Origin: Leptospira perolatii
Lineage (GTDB): Bacteria; Spirochaetota; Leptospiria; Leptospirales; Leptospiraceae
Assembly: GCF_002811875.1 (NCBI RefSeq)
Contig: NZ_NPDZ01000008.1
Location: 1 to 64,000 of the forward strand
Direction: 5' to 3'
Length of the DNA: 64,000 nt
Below, one piece after another: positions 20,479-30,529 of this stretch (positions within the stretch are counted from its first letter, which is position 1; every line of letters starts with the position of its first letter). The notes under the pieces were generated by a model. That model was given only the letters and a program-made list of their open reading frames with translations. It was not told the origin of the DNA and did no database searches. The position numbers and the translations under genes are program-made.

Positions 20479-21846
20479 ATGAGACGGAATCGAACCGCAA
20501 AGTCCAGAAATTTACTAGTCCATCTCTTATTCTTATTATCGGCTTTTGTCCCAATTTTTGGGAAAAGTTTAACTCAGGAATGGAGACGTAAGATTTACCC
20601 TCAGATTCAGTCGGGTCCCATGGTTGGATATTCCAGCGCGAGGGAGGTAAAACTTTGGGTTCAGACAAAAATTCCTGCGAAAGTCTTTGCCGAGTATCAT
20701 GCTTTAGATCAACCAACTGCAAAGCACAGGACCTCCGAGGTTTTAACACAGCAGATTAATGGAAATGTGGCTCATTTAGTCGCTCAACCTTTGGAACCCG
20801 GAAAAACATATGCATACACGATTTTTGTAAATGACAGACCTTCCGAGAAAAAACATCTTCAGATTTTCAGAACCTTGCCCATTTGGATCGGCACAAAGTC
20901 AGGTCCGCCGGATTTCAGTTTTGCTTTAGGAAGTTGCGCATTTGGAAACGATCCCAAATACGATACTCAGACAAAACCGTATGGAGGGGATTACAATATT
21001 TTTGGATCTATTCTGGCAAAGTCTCCTCAGTTTATGCTTTGGCTCGGTGACAATATATATTTGAGGGAACCGGACTGGGATTCCAGGACTGGTTTTATTT
21101 ATCGATACACGCAACAGCGTTCCATACCAGAATTGCAGCCTTTACTCGCGAGTGTTCATCACTATGCGATCTGGGATGATCACGATTTCGGCCCGAACGA
21201 TTCAGATGCCTCTTTTTGGATGAAAGGAACCGCGGAAGAGCTGTTCAAACTGTTTTGGGCGAATCCGAATTATTCCTCAAAAGGAATTTACGGATCCTTC
21301 ACTTGGGGAGATGTCCAATTTTTTCTGTTAGATGATCGAATGTTTCGAACCGCCAATGAAAATACGATAAAACCTAGATCCTATTTCGGTAATAAGCAAC
21401 TAGAATGGTTAATCAATGGTTTGGCATTTTCCAAAGCCACGTTCAAATTTGTAGCAGTAGGTGGACAGGTCTTGAATCCATTAAAGGTCTTCGAGAACTT
21501 TTCCAACTATGAGGAAGAGAAGGATAAGTTACTGTCCGCAATTCGAAATCTAAAAATTAAGAACGTGGTTTTCCTAACCGGTGACAGGCATTTTACGGAG
21601 TTATCATTGTTATCCGAAGACCAGCCTTATCCGATTTATGACCTGACAGTATCTCCTCTTACCTCTAGTCCGCATCCACCGATTACCGAACAAAATCCTC
21701 TTCGAATTCCGGGAACCTTGGTGGACGATAAGAGGAATTTTGCCGTGATTGAGGTGAAGGGAAAATTACCCTCTAGAAAACTGTCGATTCGAGTTTTTGA
21801 TAAGGACGGAAGCGAGCTGTGGCTCCAGGAAATTCTCGCAAAGTGA
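20479..21846 (+). CDS. PhoD-like alkaline phosphatase/phosphodiesterase
   Basis: 455 residues. A signal peptide (about 1-29) is followed by an N-terminal beta-rich domain (about 45-125) and a metallophosphatase domain with PhoD-type metal motifs: [28 protein letters not shown] and [11 protein letters not shown]. The family uses Fe/Ca to hydrolyse phosphomonoesters or diesters outside the cytoplasm. No twin-arginine RR-x-FL motif is clear, though the N-terminus is basic. It overlaps the following hydrolase start, so the two form an operon. Confidence 0.88.
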   Translation: MRRNRTAKSRNLLVHLLFLLSAFVPIFGKSLTQEWRRKIYPQIQSGPMVGYSSAREVKLWVQTKIPAKVFAEYHALDQPTAKHRTSEVLTQQINGNVAHLVAQPLEPGKTYAYTIFVNDRPSEKKHLQIFRTLPIWIGTKSGPPDFSFALGSCAFGNDPKYDTQTKPYGGDYNIFGSILAKSPQFMLWLGDNIYLREPDWDSRTGFIYRYTQQRSIPELQPLLASVHHYAIWDDHDFGPNDSDASFWMKGTAEELFKLFWANPNYSSKGIYGSFTWGDVQFFLLDDRMFRTANENTIKPRSYFGNKQLEWLINGLAFSKATFKFVAVGGQVLNPLKVFENFSNYEEEKDKLLSAIRNLKIKNVVFLTGDRHFTELSLLSEDQPYPIYDLTVSPLTSSPHPPITEQNPLRIPGTLVDDKRNFAVIEVKGKLPSRKLSIRVFDKDGSELWLQEILAK

Positions 21847-22682
21847 AGTTCACAATGATAGCATATTATATTATTGGAATATTTTCGCTTTTTGTACTTG
21901 GCTGCGGTGGACTAATTTACTTCAATCAGGAGAAATTGATATTTTTTCCGGAGGCTCTTCCCGCCGACTATCGGTATTCTTTTCCAGGGAACTTCGAAGA
22001 AATAGAATTGGAGATTCCGAGCAAAGAAAAGATCTACGGAATTTATTTCAAATCCAACTTAAAGAAGTCGAAGGGAGTAATTTTATACTTTCATGGAAAC
22101 GCAGGAAGTCTTAGAACCTGGGGCGGAATATCGGAGGATTTTGTTCCTCGAGGCTGGGATATTCTGATAACGGACTACAGAGGTTACGGAAAAAGTAAGG
22201 CCAGGCTTTCGGAAGAGGGAATGTACGAGGACGCTCTCCTTTGGTATCATTATTTGCGGGACAAAAAGCGATATTCGGTAGAGAGCATAGTTATTTTTGG
22301 AAGATCGATTGGAACCGGAGTTGCGGTGCAACTCGCTACCAAATGCAGTCGCAGCCCAGTGCTTTTAGAAACTCCCTTCACTTCTATGGCTGACCTTGCG
22401 AAACAGTTTTATCCTATTTTGCCTTCTTGGTTTCTATCCTATAAATTTGATTCAGCGTCGAAGATAAAAGAAATTAGCTCCACCTTACATGTATTTCACG
22501 GAACGCACGATGAAATAGTGCCCTTTGAACAAGGAAAGAGACTATTCGAAATCGCGAGATCCGCTGGGGTAAATGCTGAGTTCCATCCGATAAGAGGTGG
22601 AACTCACAATGATTTATCCTTTTTTCCGGAGTACCAAAAAGGGCTCGAGTCCGTACTCGCCAAACTATCGATTCACAAGTAG
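21843..22682 (+). CDS. Alpha/beta hydrolase (Bem46/ABHD12-13-like)
   Basis: About 279 residues. An N-terminal membrane anchor ([20 protein letters not shown]) is followed by an alpha/beta-hydrolase domain: the oxyanion motif YFHGNAGS, nucleophile elbow GRSIGTG, an acid in [10 protein letters not shown] and the catalytic His in GGTHND. This pattern matches the Bem46/ABHD13 group, whose substrates are usually unknown acyl esters or thioesters. GTG 21843 overlaps the phoD-like stop (GTGA) and has AGGA 13 bases upstream; ATG 21855 is an alternative. Its 3' end overlaps the converging mtnP by 10 bases. Confidence 0.85.
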   Translation: MKFTMIAYYIIGIFSLFVLGCGGLIYFNQEKLIFFPEALPADYRYSFPGNFEEIELEIPSKEKIYGIYFKSNLKKSKGVILYFHGNAGSLRTWGGISEDFVPRGWDILITDYRGYGKSKARLSEEGMYEDALLWYHYLRDKKRYSVESIVIFGRSIGTGVAVQLATKCSRSPVLLETPFTSMADLAKQFYPILPSWFLSYKFDSASKIKEISSTLHVFHGTHDEIVPFEQGKRLFEIARSAGVNAEFHPIRGGTHNDLSFFPEYQKGLESVLAKLSIHK

Positions 22683-23536
22683 TCTGGAAAAAGAACTCTG
22701 AGTTTTGCAACTGTGTCCGGGTTTCTTCTTTCCGGAGCAGTAATCAAAGAAAACTTCGTGCTTTGTTTTAGGCTCAGGTCATCTCCATTGCCTAGGCTTG
22801 GGATCATTGCCGCTAAAAGTTTTTTTGCGGTCTCAGCATTTTTACTCAGATTGGCGATAACCATTTCTACAGTGACTGCTTCTTCACTTTCTCTCCAACA
22901 ATCGTAGTCGGTAGCCATACAAACCATTTGATACGCGATTTCGGCCTCTCTAGCTAGTTTCGCTTCTGGAAGTACTGTCATGTTAATGATGTCCGCACCC
23001 CAAGAGCGATACATGTGAGATTCCGCTCTTGTCGAGAAAAGCGGACCTTCCATACATACAAGAGTTTTATCTTCATGAAGCGGAAGTCCGATTTTACTTG
23101 CAGCTTTCTTAATACGTTGGCTTAAATTTGCCGAGAATGGATCAGCAAAAGGAGCATGAGCGACAACTCCTTTCCCGAAAAAAGTAGAATCTCTTCCCCT
23201 AGTTCTATCGATTACCTGAGAGGGAAGCACAAAGTCTAAAGGTTTTATTTCTTCCCTAAGACTTCCTACAGAACTAAAAGCCAGGATCTCTTCCACACCG
23301 AGGATTTTTAAAGCGCAGATATTCGCCTTCATCGGAACTTCATGAGGCATCAAAAAATGCCCGACTCCATGCCTAGGTAAAAAAGCAATTAGTTTGTCCT
23401 GAATTTTTCCTATCTTGATTGTGTCGGAAGGTTTTCCCCAAGGAGTTTCAGGGAGAATTTCCTCTACCATTTCCATTCCATCCAGGCTATACAACCCGGT
23501 CCCACCAATTACGGCTGCCCTAACTTTCATGGACAT
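22673..23536 (-). CDS. mtnP: S-methyl-5'-thioadenosine phosphorylase
   Basis: 287 residues. It splits methylthioadenosine, the by-product of polyamine and related synthesis, to adenine and methylthioribose 1-phosphate for methionine salvage. Family marks: VIGGTGLY near the N-terminus, [29 protein letters not shown] and the substrate-binding [15 protein letters not shown] followed by MATDYDCW. Ser in the NMT(S/T) region varies between MTA phosphorylase and purine nucleoside phosphorylase, and the DYDCW supports MtnP. The first ATG has AAGGAG 8 bases upstream. No other salvage genes are adjacent. Confidence 0.92.
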   Translation of the reverse strand: MSMKVRAAVIGGTGLYSLDGMEMVEEILPETPWGKPSDTIKIGKIQDKLIAFLPRHGVGHFLMPHEVPMKANICALKILGVEEILAFSSVGSLREEIKPLDFVLPSQVIDRTRGRDSTFFGKGVVAHAPFADPFSANLSQRIKKAASKIGLPLHEDKTLVCMEGPLFSTRAESHMYRSWGADIINMTVLPEAKLAREAEIAYQMVCMATDYDCWRESEEAVTVEMVIANLSKNAETAKKLLAAMIPSLGNGDDLSLKQSTKFSLITAPERRNPDTVAKLRVLFPDYL

Positions 23537-23553
23537 ATGATAGTCTCCTTTTC

Positions 23554-23593
23554 ATTTCAGATCCTGAGATTCTTGCGTCCAAAGATCTGAAAT
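23554..23593 (-). promoter_or_regulatory. 10-bp inverted repeat in the mtnP leader
   Basis: ATTTCAGATC (23554-23563) and GATCTGAAAT (23584-23593) are perfectly complementary around a 20-base loop. On the minus strand the structure ends about 7 bases before the mtnP Shine-Dalgarno. There is no following T-run, so it is not an ordinary terminator for the chemoreceptor gene upstream; a regulatory role or operator is possible. Confidence 0.35.
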
Positions 23594-23621
23594 ATGGGAC
23601 TCTTGTAAACTTAGTTCGCTT

Positions 23622-25226
23622 TTATTTACTACTTTGCTCGCTTAAAATCCTGAGCTCGCTCGCCTGCACTTTAATCTTTTCGATTTCAAAATGTAGCTTA
23701 CTGGAATCGTCGTTGATGTCGTTCACATCCTTTGCGAGCTCGCCCACAGTTTTTACCATTTCTTTTTGGCCGGTCATTTGCTCTTTTGTGGAATCCAGGA
23801 TATCTTTTGAGACGGTCTTGATCCGATCCAGCTCGCTGACAAATCGATTGATAATTGCCTTCTGTTCGTTGTATAAGTCGTTCATATTCTTAATACGATC
23901 CGCAGTTTCCAAACTTTTGAATTTTTGTTTTTCAGTCAAATCCCCGGTTTCGGTGGACGCAATTCTGGCCTCGTTGATAAAGTCTCTGGATTGGTTTACG
24001 ATATTAGAGATCGTTTTCGCATTTTCCGAAGTAAAGATCGCAAGTTTGCTGACTTCGTTTGCAACGACTGCAAAACCCCTCCCGGCGACTCCCGCTCTTG
24101 CCGCTTCGATTGACGCATTTAAAGCAAGCAAGTTTGTCTTATCTGCGATTTCTCCCATGATCTGATTTATTTCATCTACTCGGTTGAATGAATTTGCGAT
24201 ATCTACCAAATAGGACTTTGTCTTTTCAGCAGCTATCGTTACGTTTTCCATATCCGATTTGTTGTCCTGAGTGAATACGGCCAATGCCTCGCTATATTGT
24301 GTGATATTGCGAATGATCTCTCCAAGTTTTTCCGCATTCTGCAGAAGTTGAAGTAGACTGCCGTTCTGAGTTTCAATCGATAAAGAAGTGTTATTAGATT
24401 GAGCGGAGAGTTCCTCAATTACCGAATTTACCTCTTCCAGAGAAGCAGCCTGAGATTCCATTTTTTCGCCGATGCTCAAAATGAAATCCGCAAAAGCGCG
24501 AATCGACTTTTCTAGATTCTCCGCGGACTTTTTGACTATGCCCTGGTTCTCAGTAAGTTTTTTCAAAAATGACTTCGACTTTTGATGCAACCTTGAACCT
24601 TCTTCGGTTAACTTATAGAAGAGTCGCATCAGCTGAGAAAGTATGATACTCGCTGCAAAAATGAATATTAGCTTGGTGATTTCAAAGGAAAGTGATACGT
24701 GCCCTGGTAAGGCCTGTTGTTCTGAATCTTCGCTTAATATTATTCCATTGAAAAGCGAAACTATGAAAACGGTTGCCGAACCTGCAGTTGACAAAGCCCC
24801 GATGATTAATACGAATCGCCTTTCTCCCAAAAAGGAAGAGTATATCATAATATAGAAATATATGTAGTACAGGATTACGCTTTTCAATACGTTCGAGGCA
24901 ACGACAGGACTTACGGTTGCGTCAAAAATTAGGGTCCCGCTGAACAAAAAAACATCGAGGAACACCAACGATTTCTGAAATGCAACGGGCATTTTTCCTG
25001 TTCTGTTAAGGATAAAACCTAGAAAGCAATAAAAGGCCATTATTGCGGTGGCGAGGACATGGATCGAGAACTGTACTGGATTGAAGGATTTGTATGTTGC
25101 TACTAGGGAAAGGCTGAATAAAATAACCAGACCAAAACGGATCTTATTAATTAAGACTGCGCCATCTTTCCAGATCTTTTGGATAGAAGATTCTTCGGCT
25201 TGTAAGACGGCATTTTTCTCGTCCAT
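23622..25226 (-). CDS. Methyl-accepting chemotaxis-type transducer, multi-pass N-terminus
   Basis: 534 residues. Hydrophobic segments at about 30-48, 55-72, 84-100, 112-132, 140-160 and 185-205 form a six-helix membrane sensor domain. A coiled-coil signalling domain follows, with the tip [20 protein letters not shown] and [14 protein letters not shown]. It has the same general plan as the receptor at 18614-20416 but little close similarity outside the tip. GAGGAAAGAGAT precedes the ATG. It is probably monocistronic or read into mtnP. Confidence 0.88.
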   Translation of the reverse strand: MDEKNAVLQAEESSIQKIWKDGAVLINKIRFGLVILFSLSLVATYKSFNPVQFSIHVLATAIMAFYCFLGFILNRTGKMPVAFQKSLVFLDVFLFSGTLIFDATVSPVVASNVLKSVILYYIYFYIMIYSSFLGERRFVLIIGALSTAGSATVFIVSLFNGIILSEDSEQQALPGHVSLSFEITKLIFIFAASIILSQLMRLFYKLTEEGSRLHQKSKSFLKKLTENQGIVKKSAENLEKSIRAFADFILSIGEKMESQAASLEEVNSVIEELSAQSNNTSLSIETQNGSLLQLLQNAEKLGEIIRNITQYSEALAVFTQDNKSDMENVTIAAEKTKSYLVDIANSFNRVDEINQIMGEIADKTNLLALNASIEAARAGVAGRGFAVVANEVSKLAIFTSENAKTISNIVNQSRDFINEARIASTETGDLTEKQKFKSLETADRIKNMNDLYNEQKAIINRFVSELDRIKTVSKDILDSTKEQMTGQKEMVKTVGELAKDVNDINDDSSKLHFEIEKIKVQASELRILSEQSSK

Positions 25227-25341
25227 ATCTCTTTCCTCGAACCGTTAAATAATCGGGTATTCGAGCAGATATTCCTACAAGAAATTCTAATTTTTGATCA
25301 CGTTAAAAGTGACAGTTGAGAAATTTCTTTCCAAGCTAAAC

Positions 25342-25373
25342 AGGAGACAGAATTCTAAAGAATTCTCTCTCCT
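25342..25373. terminator. Long hairpin between the acs operon and the chemoreceptor gene
   Basis: AGGAGA-C-AGAATTC, loop TAAA, GAATTCT-C-TCTCCT: 13 base pairs with one C-C mismatch. It lies 35 bases after the BtuF-like gene on the minus strand and 115 bases before the chemoreceptor start. There is no clear T-run, so it may be a Rho-independent-like terminator of the acs operon or a leader structure of the receptor gene. The remainder of the 181-base gap shows nothing else definite. Confidence 0.45.
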
Positions 25374-25407
25374 CAAATCGCTGCTCAGAAATTTTAGACG
25401 AGCAATC

Positions 25408-26214
25408 TTATGTTTCTATTCTTTCTTCTGTTCTGGAAACTTCGATGATTTTGCTTAATTCTTGCATTCCACACTCGAAGAGAGCTGGTCCAGGTTGCAA
25501 AATGATGGAAGGGTCCACCTCGAAAATTTTGTCATGAATGATAGCTGGGCAATCTTTCCATTCTTCTCGGGACCGGATCCAGTTCCAGTCCATCGGTTTT
25601 CCACACCAAGATCCAATGATCACCTCGGGGGAAGCCGCTTCCACTTGTTGCAAAGTGACGATTCTATCTTTTGCTAGCGCTTTATCCTTTAAATATCCAA
25701 AGCAATCATCGGCACCAAGAATTTCTAGTAGCTCCGAAACCCAGCAAATGCCCGTGATAATTGGATGATCCCATTCCTGGAAAAAAACTCTAGGTCTATA
25801 TTTTCCTTTGGAGAGATTGCTTAGTTTTTCTAATTCAATTTTATATCGATCTACTAGCTGTTCCGTTTCCTTTAATTTGCCGACGATTGATCCGATCAAC
25901 TGGATGGTATCAAAGATCTCGTTAAGATTCCTTTGATTCGTGATCAGAACATTCAGTCCTTCATTGATCAAATCTCGCGCGAGTTCGGACTGAATATCCG
26001 AAAAACCGATAATCAAATCCGGTTTCAATTCCTTAATTCGCTTTACATTCCCGCTAATAAACGCAGAGACTTTGGGCTTTTCTTTTTTGGCTTGAGGAGG
26101 ACGAACTGAATAAGCGGAAATTCCTACAATTCTCTCTTGCTCGCCTAAAAGATAAAGGAGCTCCGTTGTTTCTTCGGTTAAGCAAATGATTCTTTTAGGA
26201 CCTATTCGAATCAA
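25408..26214 (-). CDS. BtuF-like (helical-backbone) substrate-binding protein without signal peptide
   Basis: 268 residues with the two-lobe, single-helix-linker fold of cobalamin/iron-siderophore binding proteins: [39 protein letters not shown], then a second lobe with a WCGKPMDW motif and [12 protein letters not shown]. No export signal is present at all. The ATG overlaps the acs stop (ATGA), so a missed upstream leader is unlikely. Related cytosolic proteins are often annotated as cobalamin-binding, but the ligand is unproved and no transporter genes lie alongside. Confidence 0.72.
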   Translation of the reverse strand: MIRIGPKRIICLTEETTELLYLLGEQERIVGISAYSVRPPQAKKEKPKVSAFISGNVKRIKELKPDLIIGFSDIQSELARDLINEGLNVLITNQRNLNEIFDTIQLIGSIVGKLKETEQLVDRYKIELEKLSNLSKGKYRPRVFFQEWDHPIITGICWVSELLEILGADDCFGYLKDKALAKDRIVTLQQVEAASPEVIIGSWCGKPMDWNWIRSREEWKDCPAIIHDKIFEVDPSIILQPGPALFECGMQELSKIIEVSRTEERIET

Positions 26215-28178
26215 CTGTGGTACTTCTTCTTGTCTTCGATCAGTTTTTCTACAACGCTAGGATCCGCTAAGGTACTAATATCGCCTAGGCCGTCAAATTC
26301 GCCGCAGGCAATTTTTCTTAGGATCCTTCGCATGATTTTTCCGGACCTTGTCTTCGGAAGACCCGGAGCCCAGTGAATAATGTCAGGTCGCGCTATTTTA
26401 CCGATGACCCTCTCTACAGTAGATATTAGCTCCTTCTTAAGCTCATCGTTCGTAGTAACGCTTTGCTTCACGGTAACATAAGCATATATTCCCTGGCCCT
26501 TGATGTCATGTGGAAATCCTACAACTGCGGCCTCGGCCACCGAATGATTTTCTACCAAAGCACTTTCTACTTCTGCAGAACCGATTCTGTGTCCAGAGAC
26601 GTTGATTACGTCATCGACTCGACCAGTGATCCAAAAGTAGCCGTCTTTGTCGCGCTTTGCCCCATCTCCGGTAAAATAGTATCCTTTGTAAGTGGAAAAA
26701 TACGTATCATAAAATCGTTGTGGATCTCCGTAAACCCCTCTCATCATGGAAGGCCAAGGAGATTTCATACAAAGATTTCCAGACACTTCTCCCTTGGTCT
26801 GAATCTCTTTTCCGTTTTCATCCACTAAGATTGGTTGAACTCCAAAAAATGGCAGTGTCGCGGAGCCTGGCTTTAAAGAAAACGCTCCAGGCAAAGGAGA
26901 AATCATGATGGCTCCGGTTTCGGTTTGCCACCAGGTATCTACGATCGGACATCTAGACTTCCCAATATGTTTAAAATACCATTCCCAAGCTTCCGGATTG
27001 ATTGGCTCTCCAACAGTACCTAACAGGCGTAAGGTTTCTAGATTTCTCTTTTCTATATGAGAAATTCCTTCCCTCATAAGCGCGCGAATGGCGGTAGGAG
27101 CAGTATAAAAAATCGTAACTCCGTGCTTATCAATCACGTCCCAGAATCTTCCGGGATCTGGAAAGGTAGGAACTCCTTCAAACATCAAAGATGTGGCACC
27201 GTTTGATAAGGGTCCGTACGCGAGATAGCTATGACCAGTGACCCAACCGATATCGGCAGTACACCAATAGGTATCCGTTGGCTTAATATCGAAAATATAA
27301 TGAAATGTCATGGTCACTCCAAGGAGGTATCCTCCAGTAGTGTGCATGACACCTTTTGGTTTTCCTGTAGAACCCGAGGTATAAAGAATAAAGAGCGGAT
27401 CTTCCGCGTCCATATGCTCCGGTTCGCAGTGAGAAGGAATTTCTGGATTGTTCATTTGGTAGTGCCACCAATAATCCCTACCTTCCTTCCAATCTTTGCT
27501 GACCTCTTGCCCCGTCCTTCGAACTACGATTACATTTTCTACTTTCTTCTTACTTGAATTGAGTGCTTCGTCTACGTTCTTTTTCAGATCGATAGATTTT
27601 CCACCTCTGAATCCACCATCAGCGGTAATGATCAAGGAAGGTTGACAGTCTTCGATTCTACTTTGCAACGCCTCGGGCGAGAATCCACCGAACACAACAG
27701 AATGAATCGCACCGATTCTTGAGCATGCCAGAATGGAAATTGTAAGCTCCGGGATCATCGGGAGATAAACAAGTACCCGATCTCCCTTACGTACTCCAAA
27801 TTTCTTTAATACGTTCGCGAACTTATTTACTTCGCGATAAAGATCATGATAAGTGTAGACTTTTTGTTCGGAAGGATCGTCTCCTTCCCAAATGATCGCA
27901 GCCTTGTTTTTTAGAGGGGTATCTATATGTCGATCGAGGCAATTGTAGGATACATTTAGCTTTCCACCCTTGAACCACTGAATTTTTGCATTTGGAAAAT
28001 CATGTTCAAAGACGTTATCCCATTTCTTAAACCAGTGAAGTCTGTTCGAAGCTTCACGTGCCCAAAATTTTTTAGGGTTCTCAATGGATTCTTTATAAAG
28101 CGCTTTATAGTCTTTTAAAGAAATATTCGCAGTTTTTTTAAAGTCAGCAAAAGGTTGTACGATTCTTTCCTCAGCCAC
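26211..28178 (-). CDS. acs: Acetyl-CoA synthetase (AMP-forming)
   Basis: 655 residues, the normal length. It activates acetate to acetyl-CoA via acetyl-AMP. Family motifs are intact: the P-loop-like [12 protein letters not shown] followed by [31 protein letters not shown] and the C-terminal catalytic lysine Lys614 in TRSGKIMRR, the site commonly controlled by acetylation. The N-terminal Acs-specific segment ([17 protein letters not shown]) is present. It is followed without a gap by the BtuF-like gene. Leptospires live on fatty acids, so acetate recovery fits. Confidence 0.96.
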   Translation of the reverse strand: MAEERIVQPFADFKKTANISLKDYKALYKESIENPKKFWAREASNRLHWFKKWDNVFEHDFPNAKIQWFKGGKLNVSYNCLDRHIDTPLKNKAAIIWEGDDPSEQKVYTYHDLYREVNKFANVLKKFGVRKGDRVLVYLPMIPELTISILACSRIGAIHSVVFGGFSPEALQSRIEDCQPSLIITADGGFRGGKSIDLKKNVDEALNSSKKKVENVIVVRRTGQEVSKDWKEGRDYWWHYQMNNPEIPSHCEPEHMDAEDPLFILYTSGSTGKPKGVMHTTGGYLLGVTMTFHYIFDIKPTDTYWCTADIGWVTGHSYLAYGPLSNGATSLMFEGVPTFPDPGRFWDVIDKHGVTIFYTAPTAIRALMREGISHIEKRNLETLRLLGTVGEPINPEAWEWYFKHIGKSRCPIVDTWWQTETGAIMISPLPGAFSLKPGSATLPFFGVQPILVDENGKEIQTKGEVSGNLCMKSPWPSMMRGVYGDPQRFYDTYFSTYKGYYFTGDGAKRDKDGYFWITGRVDDVINVSGHRIGSAEVESALVENHSVAEAAVVGFPHDIKGQGIYAYVTVKQSVTTNDELKKELISTVERVIGKIARPDIIHWAPGLPKTRSGKIMRRILRKIACGEFDGLGDISTLADPSVVEKLIEDKKKYHS

Positions 28179-28221
28179 AGGCCTACCTCGAATCCCAAAG
28201 CATTTAGAAAAGGAAGCTTCT

Positions 28222-28246
28222 GTCTACCAATTCTCGTGTGGTAGAC
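28222..28246 (-). terminator. Hairpin downstream of folE
   Basis: GTCTACCA (28222-28229) and TGGTAGAC (28239-28246) make a perfect 8-bp stem with a 9-base loop in the 110-base gap between folE and acs on the minus strand. There is no immediate T-run on the minus strand, so efficiency is uncertain. Confidence 0.4.
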
Positions 28247-28288
28247 TAGGAATAAAAAAGTATCTCTAAATTGGACTTCGACCAACGA

Positions 28289-28840
28289 CTAGGTAGAGCC
28301 AGTGCGAATTAGATCCAAGAATTCGCTTCTAGTAACCATGTTGGTTTTGAATTCCCCTAACATACACGAGGTGAATAACTCCGAGTTTTGCTTTTCGACT
28401 CCGCGCATCATCATGCACAAGTGTTTGGCTTTAATAACGACCGCAACTCCAAGAGGATCTAGGACCTCCATCAATGCATATGCAATTTGCTCGGTCATTC
28501 TTTCCTGAACTTGGAGTCTTCTCGCGAATACGTCTACGATTCTTGGAATTTTTGAAATCCCGATGATTTTCTTATTCGGAATATATCCGACATGCGCTTT
28601 TCCGAAAAACGGAAGCATGTGGTGTTCACAAAGAGAATATAATTCTATATCTCGGACAAGAACCATACCCTGGCTATCTTCTTCAAAAATTGCATTATTC
28701 ACAATGGTTTCAATATTTGCACGATAACCGGATGTTAAGAACTCATAGGCCTTCTTTACCCGTTTAGGCGTGTCGATCAGACCTTCGCGATTCGGATCTT
28801 CGCCAATCTCTTTCAAAATATTAATCACTTCTTGTTCCAA
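28289..28840 (-). CDS. folE: GTP cyclohydrolase I (FolE type)
   Basis: 183 residues. It opens GTP to 7,8-dihydroneopterin triphosphate, the first step of folate (and queuosine) synthesis. The zinc-site motif [18 protein letters not shown], the [20 protein letters not shown] segment and the [14 protein letters not shown] motif with the second zinc cysteine are all present. The N-terminal region [16 protein letters not shown] is canonical. It is transcribed alone, divergent from the glycosyltransferase. Confidence 0.96.
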   Translation of the reverse strand: MEQEVINILKEIGEDPNREGLIDTPKRVKKAYEFLTSGYRANIETIVNNAIFEEDSQGMVLVRDIELYSLCEHHMLPFFGKAHVGYIPNKKIIGISKIPRIVDVFARRLQVQERMTEQIAYALMEVLDPLGVAVVIKAKHLCMMMRGVEKQNSELFTSCMLGEFKTNMVTRSEFLDLIRTGST

Positions 28841-29006
28841 ATCGAACCTTCTAACCCTTCGCCAGCTCCGGTTACCCCATTCTATTTTTTAGAAGCTGTG
28901 AACTCTTTTTAGACGCTAATTCGGACAAACCTGTCCGAACCCAATGTCATTTCAAGGTGAAAAGTATTTGGATTTCCAAAGATGATTCCAAGAGATTTAG
29001 AATCGC

Positions 29007-29036
29007 TTGATATTTCATCCACATGTTCGATTTTAT
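29007..29036 (+). promoter_or_regulatory. Candidate sigma-70 promoter right at the glycosyltransferase start
   Basis: TTGATA at 29007-29012, 18-base spacer, TTTTAT at 29031-29036. The predicted transcript would begin at or within a few bases of the ATG at 29043, which has no ribosome binding site, suggesting a leaderless mRNA. The match to consensus is modest. The 200-base gap also serves as the folE promoter region. Confidence 0.3.
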
Positions 29037-29042
29037 CCTACT

Positions 29043-30329
29043 ATGGAAAAGGCTCCCCCGATTTTAAAAGTGGCCTATGATGCGCGCATGATCGCTCATT
29101 CCGGGATTGGAATGAGAATCCGTGGCTTGCTCCGAGAGTTAGGGACTATCTCAAGTAAAAAAGGGATCGAAATCACGTTGTTTGGCGACTCTAATCTTCT
29201 TAAGAAGCAATTGCCGACCGAAGTCTTGTCCCACTATAAATTTGAATCTTATACAAGCGGGATCTACTCAATTAAGGAGTTAATCGGTCCCGAGAAACTT
29301 CGCGAATTTCATTTGTTGGATATCCCTCACTTTAATGCGCCGCTCAATTATTTAGAAAAATCGATCGTAACCGTCCACGATATCATTCCTTTCCGAATGA
29401 AGCAGTTTCACTCTTCGTTTTTGAAACAAGCTTATATGAGGATCTTGTTTCGATTCCTTCAGCAAAAAGCTGCAAAGATTATTTCAGTCTCGAATTTTAC
29501 AAAGACTGATTTGATAAACGTATTTGGCTTTTTTAATGATCGAGTTCGTACGATTTACAATGGAGTAGATCGAGAAGTATTCTATCCGACCCAAAAATCG
29601 GAGAGCTCCGACTTTCTAAAAAAGTATTCACTTGAGCCAGAGTATTTGCTGAGTGTAGGTATAGGCAAGCAGCACAAAAATCTAGACTTTGTATTGAGGT
29701 CTTTCAAAAGACTATGGTCTCTTGGAAAACTAGAAAAGAAATGGGTGATCGCTGGAGCAGAAGGGACTCTGCCGGAATATTTAAAAAAAGAATCAGGAGG
29801 TTGGGAAGATCAAATTCGGGTTCTACCTAAATTAGAACTTTCTGAACTAGGTTTATTATATTCGAGGGCAGCAATGTTAGTTTTTCCTTCTCTATACGAA
29901 GGATTTGGTTTTCCACCAGTCGAAGCTCAAGCTTGCAGATGTCCGGTCTATTCTTCTAACGCAAGTGTAATGCCAGAGATTTTGGGAAATTCCGCATTTT
30001 ATTTCCATCCGGATGATAGCGACATGTTCGAGACTGGACTGCTCGAGCTATTATCCAAACCGAAGCTTCTAAAATCCAGACTGGATCTAGGTGAAAAAAA
30101 TTCGGAAAAATATTCTTGGAAGGCCGCAGCCCAACAAACCGTAGAAGAATATTTGGAAACTGCAAAAAGGATCGGAGCCTTGCAAACCGAAAGCGCAAAG
30201 AAAAAGCGCGAAGTTCTCAAATCTAGTTCTCTCAAAACAATTGCGAAACCAGGTCGGACGGCGGAAGCAAAATCGAAAATGAAGCAGGGTTTAAAAGGAT
30301 CTGCTAAGAAGTTTTCTCGGAAGAAATAG
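29043..30329 (+). CDS. GT4-type (GT-B fold) glycosyltransferase
   Basis: 428 residues from ATG 29043. N-terminal acceptor lobe, then a donor-binding lobe with VSVGIGKQHKNLDFVL-like and SLYEGFGFPPVEAQACRCPV motifs; the E-x7-E signature of GT4 (Glu in YEGFGFPPVE) is present. It probably adds a sugar to a glycan or lipid at the inner face of the membrane. The last 45 residues are strongly basic (Lys/Arg/Ser), an unusual tail that may bind membrane or nucleic acid. A TTG at 29007 in frame is rejected because it lies in the presumed promoter. The acceptor is unknown. Confidence 0.82.
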   Translation: MEKAPPILKVAYDARMIAHSGIGMRIRGLLRELGTISSKKGIEITLFGDSNLLKKQLPTEVLSHYKFESYTSGIYSIKELIGPEKLREFHLLDIPHFNAPLNYLEKSIVTVHDIIPFRMKQFHSSFLKQAYMRILFRFLQQKAAKIISVSNFTKTDLINVFGFFNDRVRTIYNGVDREVFYPTQKSESSDFLKKYSLEPEYLLSVGIGKQHKNLDFVLRSFKRLWSLGKLEKKWVIAGAEGTLPEYLKKESGGWEDQIRVLPKLELSELGLLYSRAAMLVFPSLYEGFGFPPVEAQACRCPVYSSNASVMPEILGNSAFYFHPDDSDMFETGLLELLSKPKLLKSRLDLGEKNSEKYSWKAAAQQTVEEYLETAKRIGALQTESAKKKREVLKSSSLKTIAKPGRTAEAKSKMKQGLKGSAKKFSRKK

Positions 30330-30501
30330 TTCCAGAAATCTTTTCTTTGCGAACGATCAATTCTGCACGAATTCTCTTTCTTTCTTCTTCTGAAAAAGCA
30401 GTCCACATAGCGATCTCTTGCAAGGTTCTATAACAACCTTCGCAAAATCCCGACTCAGGATCCAATCTACAGAGTTTTGTGCAGGGCGAGCGAACGATCA
30501 C
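30304..30501 (-). CDS. DUF1289 small Cys-rich protein
   Basis: 65 residues. SPCTKLCRLDPESGFCEGC followed by YRTLQEIAMW is the DUF1289 signature, with four conserved Cys likely binding metal. The function is unknown. The start is GTG 30501 with AGGA 7 bases upstream. The gene lies 29 bases after the antiporter gene on the same strand, and its 3' end overlaps the converging glycosyltransferase by 26 bases. Confidence 0.85.
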   Translation of the reverse strand: MIVRSPCTKLCRLDPESGFCEGCYRTLQEIAMWTAFSEEERKRIRAELIVRKEKISGTISSEKTS

Positions 30502-30529
30502 AACGGTTTCCTATTCTTTTAGACGAGGT

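Noticed and set aside
23600..25330. Sigma-28 promoter ahead of the chemoreceptor at 25226
   Set aside because: A CCCGATTA-like element is present on the minus strand but the -35 TAAA is absent at the right spacing.
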